Below are positions 20,295-29,613 of a stretch of DNA of 64,000 bases, piece by piece. A program made the position numbers and the translations under genes. Under the pieces are notes generated by a model, which made no database searches, had not been told where the DNA came from, and saw only the letters and a program-made list of their open reading frames with translations. The DNA comes from Shewanella aquimarina. Its GTDB lineage: Bacteria > Pseudomonadota > Gammaproteobacteria > Enterobacterales > Shewanellaceae. Location of the stretch: assembly GCF_023349185.1 (NCBI RefSeq), contig NZ_JAKIKY010000002.1, forward strand, positions 62,001 to 126,000, written 5' to 3'. Each line of letters opens with the position of its first letter. Positions within the stretch are counted from its first letter, which is position 1.

Positions 20295-21612
20295 CTAGGG
20301 TGATCTTCAGTCCGCCCAGCTGCAGGCTATGCTCGAAGGCTAGGCTTATCTCATATTGCTCGGCAATATCCTTAACGATTGAGAGCCCAAGGCCGTGACC
20401 CATGATCGCCTCATCCAGGCGCTTGCCCCTCTGGGTCAGCTGGCTGAGGGCCTCGTCGGCAACGCCCGGGCCATCATCTTCTATGGTCAGCAATATCTGC
20501 TCATCGGCTTGCGTCGTCGACACCGCCACTTTGCTGTCAGCCCACTTGAAGGCATTGTCCAGCAGGTTACCGATAAGCTCCATGCCATCTTCTCTATGGA
20601 TGGGTAGGCGGTGGATGTGGGTATCGAGATTAAACTGGCAGGCGATCGCCTTATGGCCGTGCACCTTAGTAAGGGTCTGCGCCAGATCCTGCAGATCTTT
20701 GGGCAGCTGCATCTGGGCCGCGGGTAACATGTCGCCGGTGATCCGCGCTGCCGCCAACTTGCGCTCTATCATCTTGTGGATCTGATCTAGCTGGGCCTGC
20801 ATGGCTGCGGCCGCATCGGGATCTTTCAGTCCCAGCACTTCCACCTGCTGCTGCATCACCGCCAGCGGCGTCTTGAGGCCATGGCTGAGGTTGCCCAGGT
20901 TGTTGCGGCTGCGCTCCATCTGCTTACTCGAGTATTGCAACAATTCGTTGTAGGTCTGGGCCAGTGGCGCCAGTTCAGGTGGGATCTTGCCGGTATCCAG
21001 CGCGGTGATCTCGCCCTCCCTGAGCTTCATCAGTGCCCGCTGCATATCGTTGATCGGCTTGAAGGATTGCCTTAGCAGAATGAAGATCCCCGCCACCATG
21101 GCCAGCAACATGGCCAGGTTGACCGACAGCTTAGTGCCGTAGACCTGGGAGAATACCTGACGGCCGATACTGAGATCCTGGGCGACCGTGAGCGTCGCCT
21201 GCACCTTGGCATCGGCGCTGCTTAGCCCCAGGGAGAGTAGCTGGATGTCGTGATTCTGCGGTCCCTTGGTCTGCCATACCCGGGTCTGGCCCTTGGTGAG
21301 CGGCTCTATCTCCAGGCGTTGATCCCACAGGGAGCGGGATCTGAGCTCGATATCCTTGAGGTTGAGCTGGTAATAGCGCCCGGAATAGACCGGCTTGTAG
21401 AAGTTAGAGACCTGGTTGGGATCTATGCTGATGTCGCCGTTGTCGAACTGAATAGCTAGCAACACCTGTTCTAAATCCTCTTCGAGGCGGTCGATGATAG
21501 AGTCGTGAAACGCCTGGCGTAACATGGACTCGAAGATGACGATCGCCACGAAGGTGGAGATGATGACTAAGGCCGACAGCCAGAGGCTGAGCTTAGTGCG
21601 GATCGATATCAT
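20281..21612 (-). CDS. PhoQ-like sensor histidine kinase
   Basis: This inner-membrane sensor kinase has an N-terminal helix (LWLSALVIISTFVAIVIFES), a periplasmic sensor of about 140 residues, a second helix (LAMLLAMVAGIFILL), HAMP, then HisKA with phospho-acceptor His in LSHGLKTPL, N box GNLLDNAFKWA and G1 box EDDGPGVAD. The sensor domain resembles the PhoQ group. It overlaps the response regulator gene by 4 bp (ATGA), so the two form a pair. The signal is not known; in this genus the pair sits beside crp together with a PepSY protein. Confidence 0.9.
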   Translation of the reverse strand: MISIRTKLSLWLSALVIISTFVAIVIFESMLRQAFHDSIIDRLEEDLEQVLLAIQFDNGDISIDPNQVSNFYKPVYSGRYYQLNLKDIELRSRSLWDQRLEIEPLTKGQTRVWQTKGPQNHDIQLLSLGLSSADAKVQATLTVAQDLSIGRQVFSQVYGTKLSVNLAMLLAMVAGIFILLRQSFKPINDMQRALMKLREGEITALDTGKIPPELAPLAQTYNELLQYSSKQMERSRNNLGNLSHGLKTPLAVMQQQVEVLGLKDPDAAAAMQAQLDQIHKMIERKLAAARITGDMLPAAQMQLPKDLQDLAQTLTKVHGHKAIACQFNLDTHIHRLPIHREDGMELIGNLLDNAFKWADSKVAVSTTQADEQILLTIEDDGPGVADEALSQLTQRGKRLDEAIMGHGLGLSIVKDIAEQYEISLAFEHSLQLGGLKITLGFKG

Positions 21613-22283
21613 GGCTTGAGGCCGTGGAAGATATAGCCCTGTCCGCGACGGGTCTCGATGGCCGTCTTACCCAGCTTCTTGCGCAGGTGAGTCACATAGA
21701 CCTCCACCACGTTGCTCTCTTTCTCATCGTCAAACTGATACAGCTTGTCTGTGAGCTGCGCCTTGGAGAGCAGCTTCTTGGGCGACATGAGGAAGATCTT
21801 CAGCAGGCGAAACTCCATGGCGGTGAGCTCGAACTGCTGCTCGCCAACGGTGACGCTCTGCTGGCCCTCGTCCAGGGTGACGCCCTCGAAGCTCAGCTCC
21901 TTGGTGGGGCTGTTGGTCTTGCCGTGGGCGCGGTTGATCAGGGCGTGAATACGTGCCAGCAACTCCTGGCTGTGGAAGGGCTTGCCCAGATAATCGTCCG
22001 CACCGGCGTTGAAGCCTTCAACCTTCTCGTGCCACTGACTGCGGGCGGTGAGCATGATCACCGGCGTGTTTATGCCCTGGTTGCGCCAGGTCTCCAGTAG
22101 CTGGAGTCCGTTGCCGTCGGGCAGGCCGATATCCAGGATGACACAATCATAATGAGTTTCTTTAATCAGGTAGTCGGCTTCGGCGGCTCTGTCTGTGACA
22201 TCTGTTACATAGCCGGCCTGTTTCAGCTGTTTGGCAAGTTCATCGACCAGTAGGGTGTTGTCTTCGACCAGCAGCAATTTCAT
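21609..22283 (-). CDS. OmpR/PhoP-family response regulator
   Basis: The receiver domain has the acidic pair in VEDN, phospho-acceptor Asp in VILDIGLPDGNG (residue about 51), Thr in MLTARS and Lys in LGKPF. A winged-helix OmpR-type DNA-binding domain follows (SFEGVTLDEGQQSVTVGEQ, LTDKLYQFDDEKESNVVEVYVTHLRKKLG). 224 residues. It is translated just before and coupled to the sensor kinase. A PepSY protein is encoded 110 bp upstream on the same strand. Confidence 0.93.
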   Translation of the reverse strand: MKLLLVEDNTLLVDELAKQLKQAGYVTDVTDRAAEADYLIKETHYDCVILDIGLPDGNGLQLLETWRNQGINTPVIMLTARSQWHEKVEGFNAGADDYLGKPFHSQELLARIHALINRAHGKTNSPTKELSFEGVTLDEGQQSVTVGEQQFELTAMEFRLLKIFLMSPKKLLSKAQLTDKLYQFDDEKESNVVEVYVTHLRKKLGKTAIETRRGQGYIFHGLKP

Positions 22284-22393
22284 CGTCTTTCTCTACCTTA
22301 GCGCAGGAGGCGCTTCTGTCTACAGGGAGGCGGCCAACTCGCATCGGCCTGAATTGATAATACACTTTTTCACCCTAAGCGGATATTTCGGCG

Positions 22394-22732
22394 CTAGTTT
22401 TTCTGTGGCACGCAGGCTGGGGGCAGGGGCTTTTGGTCGCTGTGCCGACCCGTGGTGGCATCGATATCCAGGGAGATAAGTTCGCCGTTAGCCGTCTTGA
22501 TCTGGAGATCGTATTGCCATTTGCCTTGGGCATGAAACAGGTGGGCGTCTACCAGCTTGCCATAACAAAAGGTTTGTACCTGGCTGAGGGTGAGGTCGAG
22601 GGAGAGGATCTTGCCTTCGTTGACCAGGGCCTTGGCCTGGTTGTGTTCCAGTTCGATAGCGGCGTTGGCGGCGGGACTGAGCTGTGAGCAGACACTAAGC
22701 AAGAGGGTGCTGATAACGACGGTCGGTTTCAC
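22394..22732 (-). CDS. small exported PepSY-domain protein
   Basis: The 112-residue product has a Sec signal peptide (VVISTLLLSVCSQLSPAANA) and then a single PepSY-like module (AKALVNEGKILSLDLTLSQV...WQYDLQIKTANGELISLDIDATTG). Such small periplasmic PepSY proteins often accompany two-component systems and may modulate the sensor; that is inference. The start is GTG with only a weak ribosome site. It lies between the crp terminator and the response regulator gene. Confidence 0.85.
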   Translation of the reverse strand: MKPTVVISTLLLSVCSQLSPAANAAIELEHNQAKALVNEGKILSLDLTLSQVQTFCYGKLVDAHLFHAQGKWQYDLQIKTANGELISLDIDATTGRHSDQKPLPPACVPQKN

Positions 22733-22744
22733 TAAGCTGTCCTA

Positions 22745-22775
22745 AAAAAATGGCCTGACTAAGGAGTCAGGCCAC
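22745..22775 (-). terminator. terminator after crp
   Basis: On the minus strand TGGCCTGACT-CCTT-AGTCAGGCCA is followed by a seven-base T-run. It is a perfect 10-bp stem. Confidence 0.95.
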
Positions 22776-22812
22776 TTTAACTAAGATCTATTAAATCTAA
22801 CTTAATGTTAGC

Positions 22813-23448
22813 TTATCGGGTACCGTAAACCACGATAGTTTTGCCGTGTGCTTGGATCAGATTCTGCTCTTCAAGCATCTTGAGGATACGGCCCACGGTT
22901 TCACGAGAACAACCCACGATCTGACCAATCTCTTGGCGAGTGATCTTGATCTGCATGCCGTCTGGATGCGTCATGGCATCAGGCTGCTTAGCCAGGTGCA
23001 GCAGCGTCTGTGCGATGCGACCGGCAACGTCCAGGAAGGCGAGGTCGCCCACTTTCTGGCTGGTGCTCTGTAGACGGTAAGCCATCTGAGATGACAGCTT
23101 CATCAGGATCTCAGGGTTAACCTGGATAAGCTGCTTAAATTTCTTGTAAGAGATCTCAGCGATTTCACAGGCTTGCTTGGCACGAACCCAAGCAGTACGT
23201 TCGGCTTGTTCTTCAAACAGACCCAGTTCACCGATGAAGTCACCTTGGTTCAGGTAAGAGAGGATCATCTCTTTGCCTTCTTCATCTTTAATCAAGACGG
23301 CAACAGAACCTTTCACTATGTAGTACAGAGTGTCTGAGTCTTCACCCGCATGGATCAGAGTGCTTTTGGCTGGGTATTTATGAATGTGACAGTGTGATAA
23401 AAACCATTCCAACGTTGGATCAGGTTTAGGCTTACCAATCAGAGCCAT
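22813..23448 (-). CDS. crp: cAMP receptor protein CRP
   Basis: CRP is the global cAMP-dependent regulator. In Shewanella it also controls anaerobic respiration. The 211-residue protein is nearly identical to the E. coli form: cAMP pocket with [18 protein letters not shown], dimerisation helix, and recognition helix in [16 protein letters not shown]. The long upstream gap (23449-23890) must hold its promoter. The gene ends in a strong terminator. Confidence 0.99.
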   Translation of the reverse strand: MALIGKPKPDPTLEWFLSHCHIHKYPAKSTLIHAGEDSDTLYYIVKGSVAVLIKDEEGKEMILSYLNQGDFIGELGLFEEQAERTAWVRAKQACEIAEISYKKFKQLIQVNPEILMKLSSQMAYRLQSTSQKVGDLAFLDVAGRIAQTLLHLAKQPDAMTHPDGMQIKITRQEIGQIVGCSRETVGRILKMLEEQNLIQAHGKTIVVYGTR

Positions 23449-23890
23449 GCCTATGTTCCTCGACTGATTAATGTAAATACAAGAATATGCTAAATAAGCA
23501 GATTACGTCAATTAGGCCCAAAAAACCTCGTCAGAGATCAAATTATGGCAATAAGTATGCAGCCAATAACCTAATTTACTTTGCTGTCAGTAGTGGGAGT
23601 TTATTTTGATACATTAGTAATATATGTCAACCAATACCTTAGTCAGGCCAGTTTATTTGGCCGACAATGCTGCCCATATCACATCTGTCTACGTCTATTT
23701 GCCGGGCCAGGGGGATAAAGCCGCTAATTTTCATGCAGTAAAATACGGTTTTTACTCGACTTGGCGGGGGGATTATTGATAGTGTTAGTCTCTGCGCCGG
23801 CGCATCAGACCCGGGCCGGGGCAGCTCAAAGTGGTGACTATTTCGTGCCGTATTCAGAAGGCGCGAACTGGTGAAGGAGAGTCTTGAATC
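23449..23890. other. divergent promoter region between crp and the Sel1-repeat gene
   Basis: A 442 bp gap without a supportable gene. The part near crp is AT-rich and should carry the crp promoter. No TGTGA-N6-TCACA site was found on reading. A minus-strand open frame at 23639-23953 overlaps the Sel1 gene and shows no protein character. Confidence 0.5.
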
Positions 23891-24670
23891 GTGACAAAAC
23901 ATGTTTGGAAATTGGCCGCAGGCCTGCTGGCGCTGTTTGCCGTGCAGCAGCAAGCCCTAGCGTTTTCTGTCCCCGCCACCGAAGCGGCGGCGCCCGCCAG
24001 TAAACTGGCCCATATTCAGCTTAAAGCCAGCCAGGGTGAATCTGAGGCGCAATTTCTTCTCGGTTTAATGTATCTCTCCGGTCGTTTCGTCGAGCAGGAT
24101 CCTCAGCTGGGTGCCAGCTGGGTCGAACGTGCCGCACAGACGGGCCACAAGAAGGCGGCTCAGACCATAGCCGATCTGGCCTTCGACGGTAAGATCATTC
24201 CAAGAGACCTGGCGCTGGCCGAGCGCTGGTACTTGAGCCTGGCGAGCGAGCAGGACAAGTGGGCGCAGTTCCGCCTGGGCTTCATCTATGCCGCGGGTGG
24301 CAACGGCGTGGCCCGCAACTGCGGCAAGGCTGTAGACAACTTCATGGCCGTGGGGGATGAGATCGCCCTGGGCAATGTGGTGTGGATCCTCTCTACCTGT
24401 CCTGAGGCCAAGTATCGCGACGGCGGTAAGGCCCTAGCCATCGGTAAGGGGCTGGTGGAGGCCAACAAGCAAGACCCAACCAACCTGGATAACCTGGCCG
24501 CGGCCTACGCCGAGATAGGCGACTATAGCGCGGCGGTGGATCTGCAAAAGCAGGCGATCAAGGCGCTCAAGCAGACGGCCGAGTTCGATAAGTCCGATGA
24601 ATTTGAATTGAGGCTGGAAAACTATCGGCAGCAGAAGCCTTACCGTGAAGTGGTGCCCCTGTCACAGTAG
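23891..24670 (+). CDS. exported Sel1/TPR-repeat protein
   Basis: A Sec signal peptide (WKLAAGLLALFAVQQQALA) is followed by two to three Sel1-like repeats (GESEAQFLLGLMYLSGRFVEQDPQLGASWVERAAQTGHKKA, then WAQFRLGFIYAAGG) and a C-terminal TPR-like hairpin (NLDNLAAAYAEIGDYSAAVDLQKQAIKAL). 259 residues. Such repeats bind peptides or proteins in the periplasm; the partner is unknown. The GTG at 23891 is chosen because the nearest ATG is out of frame. Confidence 0.85.
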   Translation: MTKHVWKLAAGLLALFAVQQQALAFSVPATEAAAPASKLAHIQLKASQGESEAQFLLGLMYLSGRFVEQDPQLGASWVERAAQTGHKKAAQTIADLAFDGKIIPRDLALAERWYLSLASEQDKWAQFRLGFIYAAGGNGVARNCGKAVDNFMAVGDEIALGNVVWILSTCPEAKYRDGGKALAIGKGLVEANKQDPTNLDNLAAAYAEIGDYSAAVDLQKQAIKALKQTAEFDKSDEFELRLENYRQQKPYREVVPLSQ

Positions 24671-24706
24671 TTCTGCTTTCAGTCATTATTGGCTTTAGTA
24701 TCACTT

Positions 24707-24734
24707 AAACGTCGACTCTGGTCGGCGTTTTTTT
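24707..24734 (+). terminator. terminator after the Sel1-repeat gene
   Basis: AAACGTCGAC-TCTG-GTCGGCGTTT with one wobble pair and a T-run. Confidence 0.88.
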
Positions 24735-25037
24735 ATGCCTGGAAGCTCTATGTTTTAAAACTTTGGCCTTGAAGCATTAGTCTTGAAATTTTTAAGCCTG
24801 AAATGGTTAGGAAGGTAACGCAGGGAGATTAAGGTAGAGTGGCGTGCAAGAGGAGGTGTCGGGACGCTAGCATACTCGAGGAAGCAAACAGATCAAGATG
24901 GGGGAATTTACTCCCAAGAGTATACTAACTATCAGTCTTTCGCCTGAAATCCCGATAGCCAGCATTCTATGTGAGCAGACTTAAATAAAGCTTAAGCGAA
25001 ACAATCTCTTTCTGAAGCAAGTGCAAGCGATTAAAAA
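24735..25037. other. intergenic region with degenerate repeats
   Basis: About 300 bp between the convergent Sel1 and prkB genes. It has three loose copies of a CCTTGAA/CCTGAA-containing unit at 24765-24805 and otherwise nothing that I can name. No terminator was found for prkB. Confidence 0.4.
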
Positions 25038-25925
25038 TTATTCGCTATCCAGGTCCAGTAGGTGCTGACGCTTCTCCAGCAGATCGCGGATTAGCGGCGT
25101 GAGGATAAGCTCCATCGCCAGCGACATCTTGCCGCCGGGCACCACTAAGGTGTTGATGCGCGACATGAAGGAACCGTCGATCATCTTCAGATAATAGGGG
25201 AAGTCGACATTCTTGATGCCGCGAAAACGGATCACTACGAAGCTCTCATCCAGGCTGGGGATGGTCTTGGCGCTAAAGGGGTTAGAGGTGTCAACCGTCG
25301 GTACCCGCTGGAAGTTGATATGGGTGCGGGAGAACTGCGGCGTCATATGGTTGATATAGTCTTCCATGCTGCGCACGATAGAGCCCATCACCTTCTCGCG
25401 ACTGTGGCCTCTGTCTGAGGTGTCGCGAATGATCTTCTGGATCCACTCCAGGTTGACGATAGGCACCATGCCGATCAGCAGATCCACGTGTTGGGCCACG
25501 TCGCAGTCATCTGTGACCACGCCTCCATGTAGGCCCTCGTAGTAGAGCATGTCGGTGTTTTCCGGCAGCGGTCGCCACTGGGTGAAGGTGCCCGGCATCT
25601 GGTTGAAAGGCACGGCCTCGTCGAAGGTGTGCAGGTAGGAGCGGGTCTCGCCCTGGCCGGTGGCACTATAATCGCTGAAACACTGTTCCAGCTTGGCGAA
25701 GTCGTTGGCCTCTGGGCCGAAATAACTGATGTTGCGGTTTTCGTTTTGCGCCTGACGGATCTTGAGTTCCATCTCGGGACGGGTGTAGTGGTGAAAGCTG
25801 TCACCCTCGATCATCGCGGCATTGATCCCCAACTGACGGAAGATATGGCTAAATGCGGTCGTGGTCGTCGTGGTGCCTGCTCCAGAGGAGCCGGTCACGG
25901 CAATAATAGGGTGTTTAGCTGACAT
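25038..25925 (-). CDS. prkB: phosphoribulokinase-like protein PrkB
   Basis: PrkB is a P-loop kinase of the phosphoribulokinase/uridine kinase family found in enteric bacteria and relatives that lack a Calvin cycle; its physiological substrate is uncertain. The P-loop is TGSSGAGTTT near residue 10, followed by EGDSFHHYTRPEM. The start at 25925 (295 residues) is supported by AGGTAGAAG upstream and by family alignment. The order yheS-yheT-yheU-prkB-crp matches E. coli, with other genes inserted. Confidence 0.93.
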   Translation of the reverse strand: MSAKHPIIAVTGSSGAGTTTTTTAFSHIFRQLGINAAMIEGDSFHHYTRPEMELKIRQAQNENRNISYFGPEANDFAKLEQCFSDYSATGQGETRSYLHTFDEAVPFNQMPGTFTQWRPLPENTDMLYYEGLHGGVVTDDCDVAQHVDLLIGMVPIVNLEWIQKIIRDTSDRGHSREKVMGSIVRSMEDYINHMTPQFSRTHINFQRVPTVDTSNPFSAKTIPSLDESFVVIRFRGIKNVDFPYYLKMIDGSFMSRINTLVVPGGKMSLAMELILTPLIRDLLEKRQHLLDLDSE

Positions 25926-26007
25926 TCTTCTACCTAAAAGCGCTGAGCTGATGCCTGAGAAAAGGCATTTGTGAACCAATAGTTATACGGCACACAGAAC
26001 CTAAAGG

Positions 26008-26271
26008 TCAACAGGGCTCGTCATCTCGTCCCTGCTGTGTCAAGGTATCTTGCCGCTGGCGAATGGCGATCGATTCCTCCTCTTCGCTGTATTCGACCAC
26101 AAGCTCGCTGCGGGCCAGCGCCTGACGACACTGCGCGATGGCTCGGGCCAAGGCCTGGTCATCCAGGCTGGCGAAGCTGCCATCTTCGGTCTGGGTAAAC
26201 AAAAATTCCTTGATCAAATTGTCCAGGGTTTCCGCTGGCAGTTGTAGCAGGGATTGATAGGGGACCAGCAT
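26008..26271 (-). CDS. yheU: YheU family protein (UPF0270)
   Basis: An 87-residue protein starting MLVPYQSLLQLPAETLDNLIKEF, the conserved YheU N-terminus (compare [20 protein letters not shown]). Its function is unknown. It starts 2 bp after yheT ends and is followed by prkB, as in E. coli, so the three genes form one operon. The C-terminal tail is longer and more charged than in E. coli. Confidence 0.9.
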   Translation of the reverse strand: MLVPYQSLLQLPAETLDNLIKEFLFTQTEDGSFASLDDQALARAIAQCRQALARSELVVEYSEEEESIAIRQRQDTLTQQGRDDEPC

Positions 26272-26273
26272 CT

Positions 26274-27242
26274 TTAAGCCTCCAACAGAAAATGGACAAT
26301 ACGCTGCTCCAGATAATATCTGGGCTTGAGGGGATGACCACCGTCGATAAAACCGACATGGCCGCCCTGTTGGTGCAGCTCATAGGTGACCTGAGGCGAC
26401 AGTGTCTCCTGGCTTGGAATCACCTCATCTGTCATGAAGGGGTCATCCTGGGCGTGGATCACCAGGGTCGGTTTGGCGACTTGGCTCAGGTAGGGCAGGC
26501 CGCTGGCGCGGGTGTAGTAGTCTTCCACGCCATCGAAGCCGTGCAGCGGCGCCGTCACCCTGTCATCGAACTGATGAAAGGTGGTCAGGCTCTCTACCTC
26601 GCTCTGGGTCACCGGCATCTGGGCGCTCAGGTCGGGCATCGCCAGCTTGTCACGTACCTTCTGCCGTAACTGCTTGATAAGGTAGCTCTGGTAGACCTTA
26701 GAGAAGCCATGTTTGAGACGTGTGGCACAGGCGCCCAGCTGCAGCGGCGCCGAGATCACCACGGCGCGATCCACCAGGCTGGCATCGCCTTGCTCGCCCA
26801 TATATTTGGCCAGCACATTGCCCCCCAGGCTGTAGCCTACCGCCAATAGCGGCGAGTCGGGATAGTCCCTTCGCAGCAGGCTAAGTGTGGTGTGCAGGTC
26901 TTGAGTGTCGCCGCTGTGATAGCTGCGGGCGAGGCGATTGGTCACTCCCGAGCAGCTGCGGTGATGGTGCACCAGGGCGCTGACCTTATGCTCGTCCAGC
27001 AGTGTTAGCAGGCGTCTGGCATAGTGAGAGTCGGCGCTGCCCTCTAAGCCATGTACTAAGACGACTATGGGTTCCCCCTGAACTGGTTTGGCCAGCCAGT
27101 CGAGATCGATAAAGTCGCCGTCATCCAGCTCCAGGCGTTGGCGGGTCAGGGCTGGCCTGCCGACCTTTGTCAGTACGGGCAGTATGGTTTGCACATGGGG
27201 ATTTCTTGCCCACCAGGGGGGCGTGAAGCTACGCTGGGTCAT
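26274..27242 (-). CDS. yheT: alpha/beta hydrolase YheT
   Basis: This is a member of the YheT/ABHD1-3 hydrolase family. The oxyanion region is VLVHGLEGSADSHYARRL, the nucleophile elbow is GYSLGGN, and the C-terminal His is in QQGGHVGFIDGG. The N-terminus PPWWARNPHVQTILP is a family hallmark. 322 residues. The substrate is unknown; relatives act on lipid esters. It heads the yheT-yheU-prkB operon and is divergent from the Tat/GMC pair. Confidence 0.92.
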   Translation of the reverse strand: MTQRSFTPPWWARNPHVQTILPVLTKVGRPALTRQRLELDDGDFIDLDWLAKPVQGEPIVVLVHGLEGSADSHYARRLLTLLDEHKVSALVHHHRSCSGVTNRLARSYHSGDTQDLHTTLSLLRRDYPDSPLLAVGYSLGGNVLAKYMGEQGDASLVDRAVVISAPLQLGACATRLKHGFSKVYQSYLIKQLRQKVRDKLAMPDLSAQMPVTQSEVESLTTFHQFDDRVTAPLHGFDGVEDYYTRASGLPYLSQVAKPTLVIHAQDDPFMTDEVIPSQETLSPQVTYELHQQGGHVGFIDGGHPLKPRYYLEQRIVHFLLEA

Positions 27243-27379
27243 AAATCGCTATTGCCGAAAATTAAAACATGTGTTTAATTGTTATCTGAGTCGCTAGTGT
27301 AGCACAGATCCTATATTGGCCTTTATAGCCTATCTTAGGCCAGATGGGATACCACAGATGACGGAGCACAGGGAATAAG

Positions 27380-27886
27380 ATGAATCGACGCACCTTTTTA
27401 ACCACGGCCCTCGTGGGGACCGGCGCCCTGGCACTGGGGGTGAACCTGTATCATCCGCCTCAGGTGAGAGTGAGTGCCTCCCTGGATCAGTCCCATCGCC
27501 TGCTGTTTAGCCTGCTAGTGCCCGTATTTCTCGACGGCGCCTTGCCCAATACCCAGTCGCTGCGCGTGGCGGCGCAAAATCGCACCTTAGACGCCATAGT
27601 GGCGACCATGGATCTACTGCCCGATGAGTCCCGCGAAGAACTTGAGCAGTTATTGGAGCTGCTGGAGTCTCGTCTGGGACTGCTACTGCTGACCGGTAAC
27701 ATGACGCCGCTGTTGATGAGGCAGCCTCAGGAGCTGGTGGCCATGCTCGAAGCCTGGCGCAGCAGTTTTCTCGACCTTATGGTGACCGCCTATCAGGGGC
27801 TGCGTGAGCTGGTGCTGGCTAGTTACTACAGCTGCCCTGAGCATTGGACACGATTGAATTACGAGAAGCCGCGGCTGTTTAACTGA
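27380..27886 (+). CDS. Tat-exported small subunit-like protein paired with the GMC oxidoreductase
   Basis: The 168-residue product starts with a Tat signal (NRRTFLTTALVGTGALALGV). The rest is helical, Leu/Glu-rich and without cysteines. It resembles in layout the small Tat-carrying subunits that escort GMC dehydrogenases (gluconate 2-dehydrogenase subunit 3 type), but I cannot confirm the family. The GMC gene follows 123 bp later on the same strand, and that protein has no signal of its own, which fits co-export as a complex. Confidence 0.7.
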   Translation: MNRRTFLTTALVGTGALALGVNLYHPPQVRVSASLDQSHRLLFSLLVPVFLDGALPNTQSLRVAAQNRTLDAIVATMDLLPDESREELEQLLELLESRLGLLLLTGNMTPLLMRQPQELVAMLEAWRSSFLDLMVTAYQGLRELVLASYYSCPEHWTRLNYEKPRLFN

Positions 27887-27910
27887 TTTGCCCCTAATCT
27901 GCTGGGAGTC

Positions 27911-27942
27911 TAAGCCGCTAGAAACTTAAGCCGCTACAAACC
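27911..27942. repeat. two 16-bp tandem repeats after the Tat protein gene
   Basis: TAAGCCGCTAGAAACT is followed directly by TAAGCCGCTACAAACC. The copies differ at two positions and lie 24 bp after the stop codon. Confidence 0.75.
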
Positions 27943-28009
27943 CGAACCACCGATTACATATCATCGGACTGATAAACATTGACCCTGATAACAGGGCAAA
28001 GGAGCGCCA

Positions 28010-29602
28010 TTGGCCATCGAAGATCCCATAGTGACCGGCCTTGCAGGCGGCTGGAAACACATAGATGCCAGTCAACTGACCCAAGACCAAACCCTTGAGG
28101 CCGATGTGGTGATCGTCGGCAGCGGCGCCGGTGGTGGCGTGGCAGCCGAGATCATGGCCGAGGCGGGCCTGTCGGTGATCATAGTCGAAGGAGGGCCGCT
28201 GAAATCGTCCGAGAGCTTCAACATGGAGGAGCGACGCGCCTACCCCAATCTGTATCAGCAGGCCGCCTCCATGAAGACCAAGGATAAGGCGATCGGCATC
28301 TTTCAGGGCCGAGCCGTCGGCGGCTCCACCACCATCAACTGGACTACCTCGATCCGCACCCCTGAAAACGCCCTAAGATTCTGGGCCGAGCATAAGTCGG
28401 TGGAAGGCCTCTCCAAGGAGGCGTTGGCACCCTGGTTTGACAAGATGGAGCAACGGCTCAATATCACTAAGTGGCCCTTCGAGCCCAATCGTAACAACAT
28501 GGCGCTGAAACAGGGCTGTGAGGCGCTGGGCTGGGATTACACAGTTATCAAGCGCAACGTGGCGGGCTGCTGGAACACTGGTTATTGCGGCATGGGCTGC
28601 CCGGTCAATGCCAAGCAGTCTATGCTGGTCACTACCATACCCGCGGCGCTGGATCGCGGGGCGACCCTGGTGAGCCGCGCCAAGGTGAGTAAGATAGAGC
28701 ACCACAACGACAAGGTGTACGCCCTCAAGGCTCAGGCGTTCACCGAGTCGCTGCGCCCCAGCGGTGTACAGCTGATGTTTAAGGCCAGGCATTATATCCT
28801 CAGCGCCGGCGCCATCCATACGCCGGCCCTGATGATGCGATCGCAGCTCCCGGATCCCAATAAGCTTCTGGGCAAGCGCACCTTTTTGCACCCCACCTTG
28901 CTGAGCGGGGCTCTGTTTAGTGATGCCATCAATGGCCATAGCGGCGCCCCACAGTCTATCTATTCGGATCAGTTTGTCTGGCAAGACGGTGCCGACGGTG
29001 AGCTGGGTTATAAGCTGGAGGTGCCGCCCATTCATCCGGTGCTGATCGCCTCGAAATCTTTGGGCTATGGCCAGAGTCATGCCGAGTTGATGGCGCAGTT
29101 TAATCAGTTACAGGTCACCATTGCCCTGGTGAGGGATGGTTATCATGAGGGCAGCCCGGGCGGCCAGGTGCTGCTGACGGACAAGGGCTATACCCTGGAT
29201 TACCCACTGACCGACGCCTTCTGGCGCGCGGCGCGGCGCGCCTTTGCCAGCATGGCCGAGCTACAGTTTGCCGCTGGGGCGCAGAAGGTGCTGCCCATGA
29301 GCGAGGGCATGCCCTATCTGCCGAGCTGGCAGGCGGCCAAGGAGGCCATTGCCGAGATGCCACTGGCGCCGCTCAAGACTGTGGTGGCCTCGGCCCACGT
29401 GATGGGCGGCTGCCCGCTGGGTGAAGATACCAGTCAGGCCATGGTCAATAGTCAGGGACGTAGCCACTATCTGGAGAATCTGTCTGTGATGGATGGCTCT
29501 CTGTTCCCCACCAGTCTGGGGGCGAATCCTCAGCTCTCCATCTATGGCATTACCGCCCGCAATGCCAGCCTGCTGGCCAGCGAGTTGAGCGGCGGCGTGT
29601 AA
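28010..29602 (+). CDS. GMC-family FAD oxidoreductase
   Basis: This is a flavoprotein of the glucose-methanol-choline family. The FAD-binding Rossmann motif is VVIVGSGAGGGVAAE (residues about 31-45), with the second GMC signature in GRAVGGSTTINWTTS. A cysteine-rich stretch, NTGYCGMGCPVNAKQS, is typical of the long-chain alcohol oxidase-like branch. The C-terminal catalytic His and Asn are in SAHVMGGCPLG and SLGANPQLSIYGITARNAS. Start is TTG with AAAGGAG upstream. 530 residues. The substrate is unknown; the partner gene upstream suggests export by the Tat system. Confidence 0.88.
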   Translation: MAIEDPIVTGLAGGWKHIDASQLTQDQTLEADVVIVGSGAGGGVAAEIMAEAGLSVIIVEGGPLKSSESFNMEERRAYPNLYQQAASMKTKDKAIGIFQGRAVGGSTTINWTTSIRTPENALRFWAEHKSVEGLSKEALAPWFDKMEQRLNITKWPFEPNRNNMALKQGCEALGWDYTVIKRNVAGCWNTGYCGMGCPVNAKQSMLVTTIPAALDRGATLVSRAKVSKIEHHNDKVYALKAQAFTESLRPSGVQLMFKARHYILSAGAIHTPALMMRSQLPDPNKLLGKRTFLHPTLLSGALFSDAINGHSGAPQSIYSDQFVWQDGADGELGYKLEVPPIHPVLIASKSLGYGQSHAELMAQFNQLQVTIALVRDGYHEGSPGGQVLLTDKGYTLDYPLTDAFWRAARRAFASMAELQFAAGAQKVLPMSEGMPYLPSWQAAKEAIAEMPLAPLKTVVASAHVMGGCPLGEDTSQAMVNSQGRSHYLENLSVMDGSLFPTSLGANPQLSIYGITARNASLLASELSGGV

Positions 29603-29613
29603 TTAGGCGCTTT

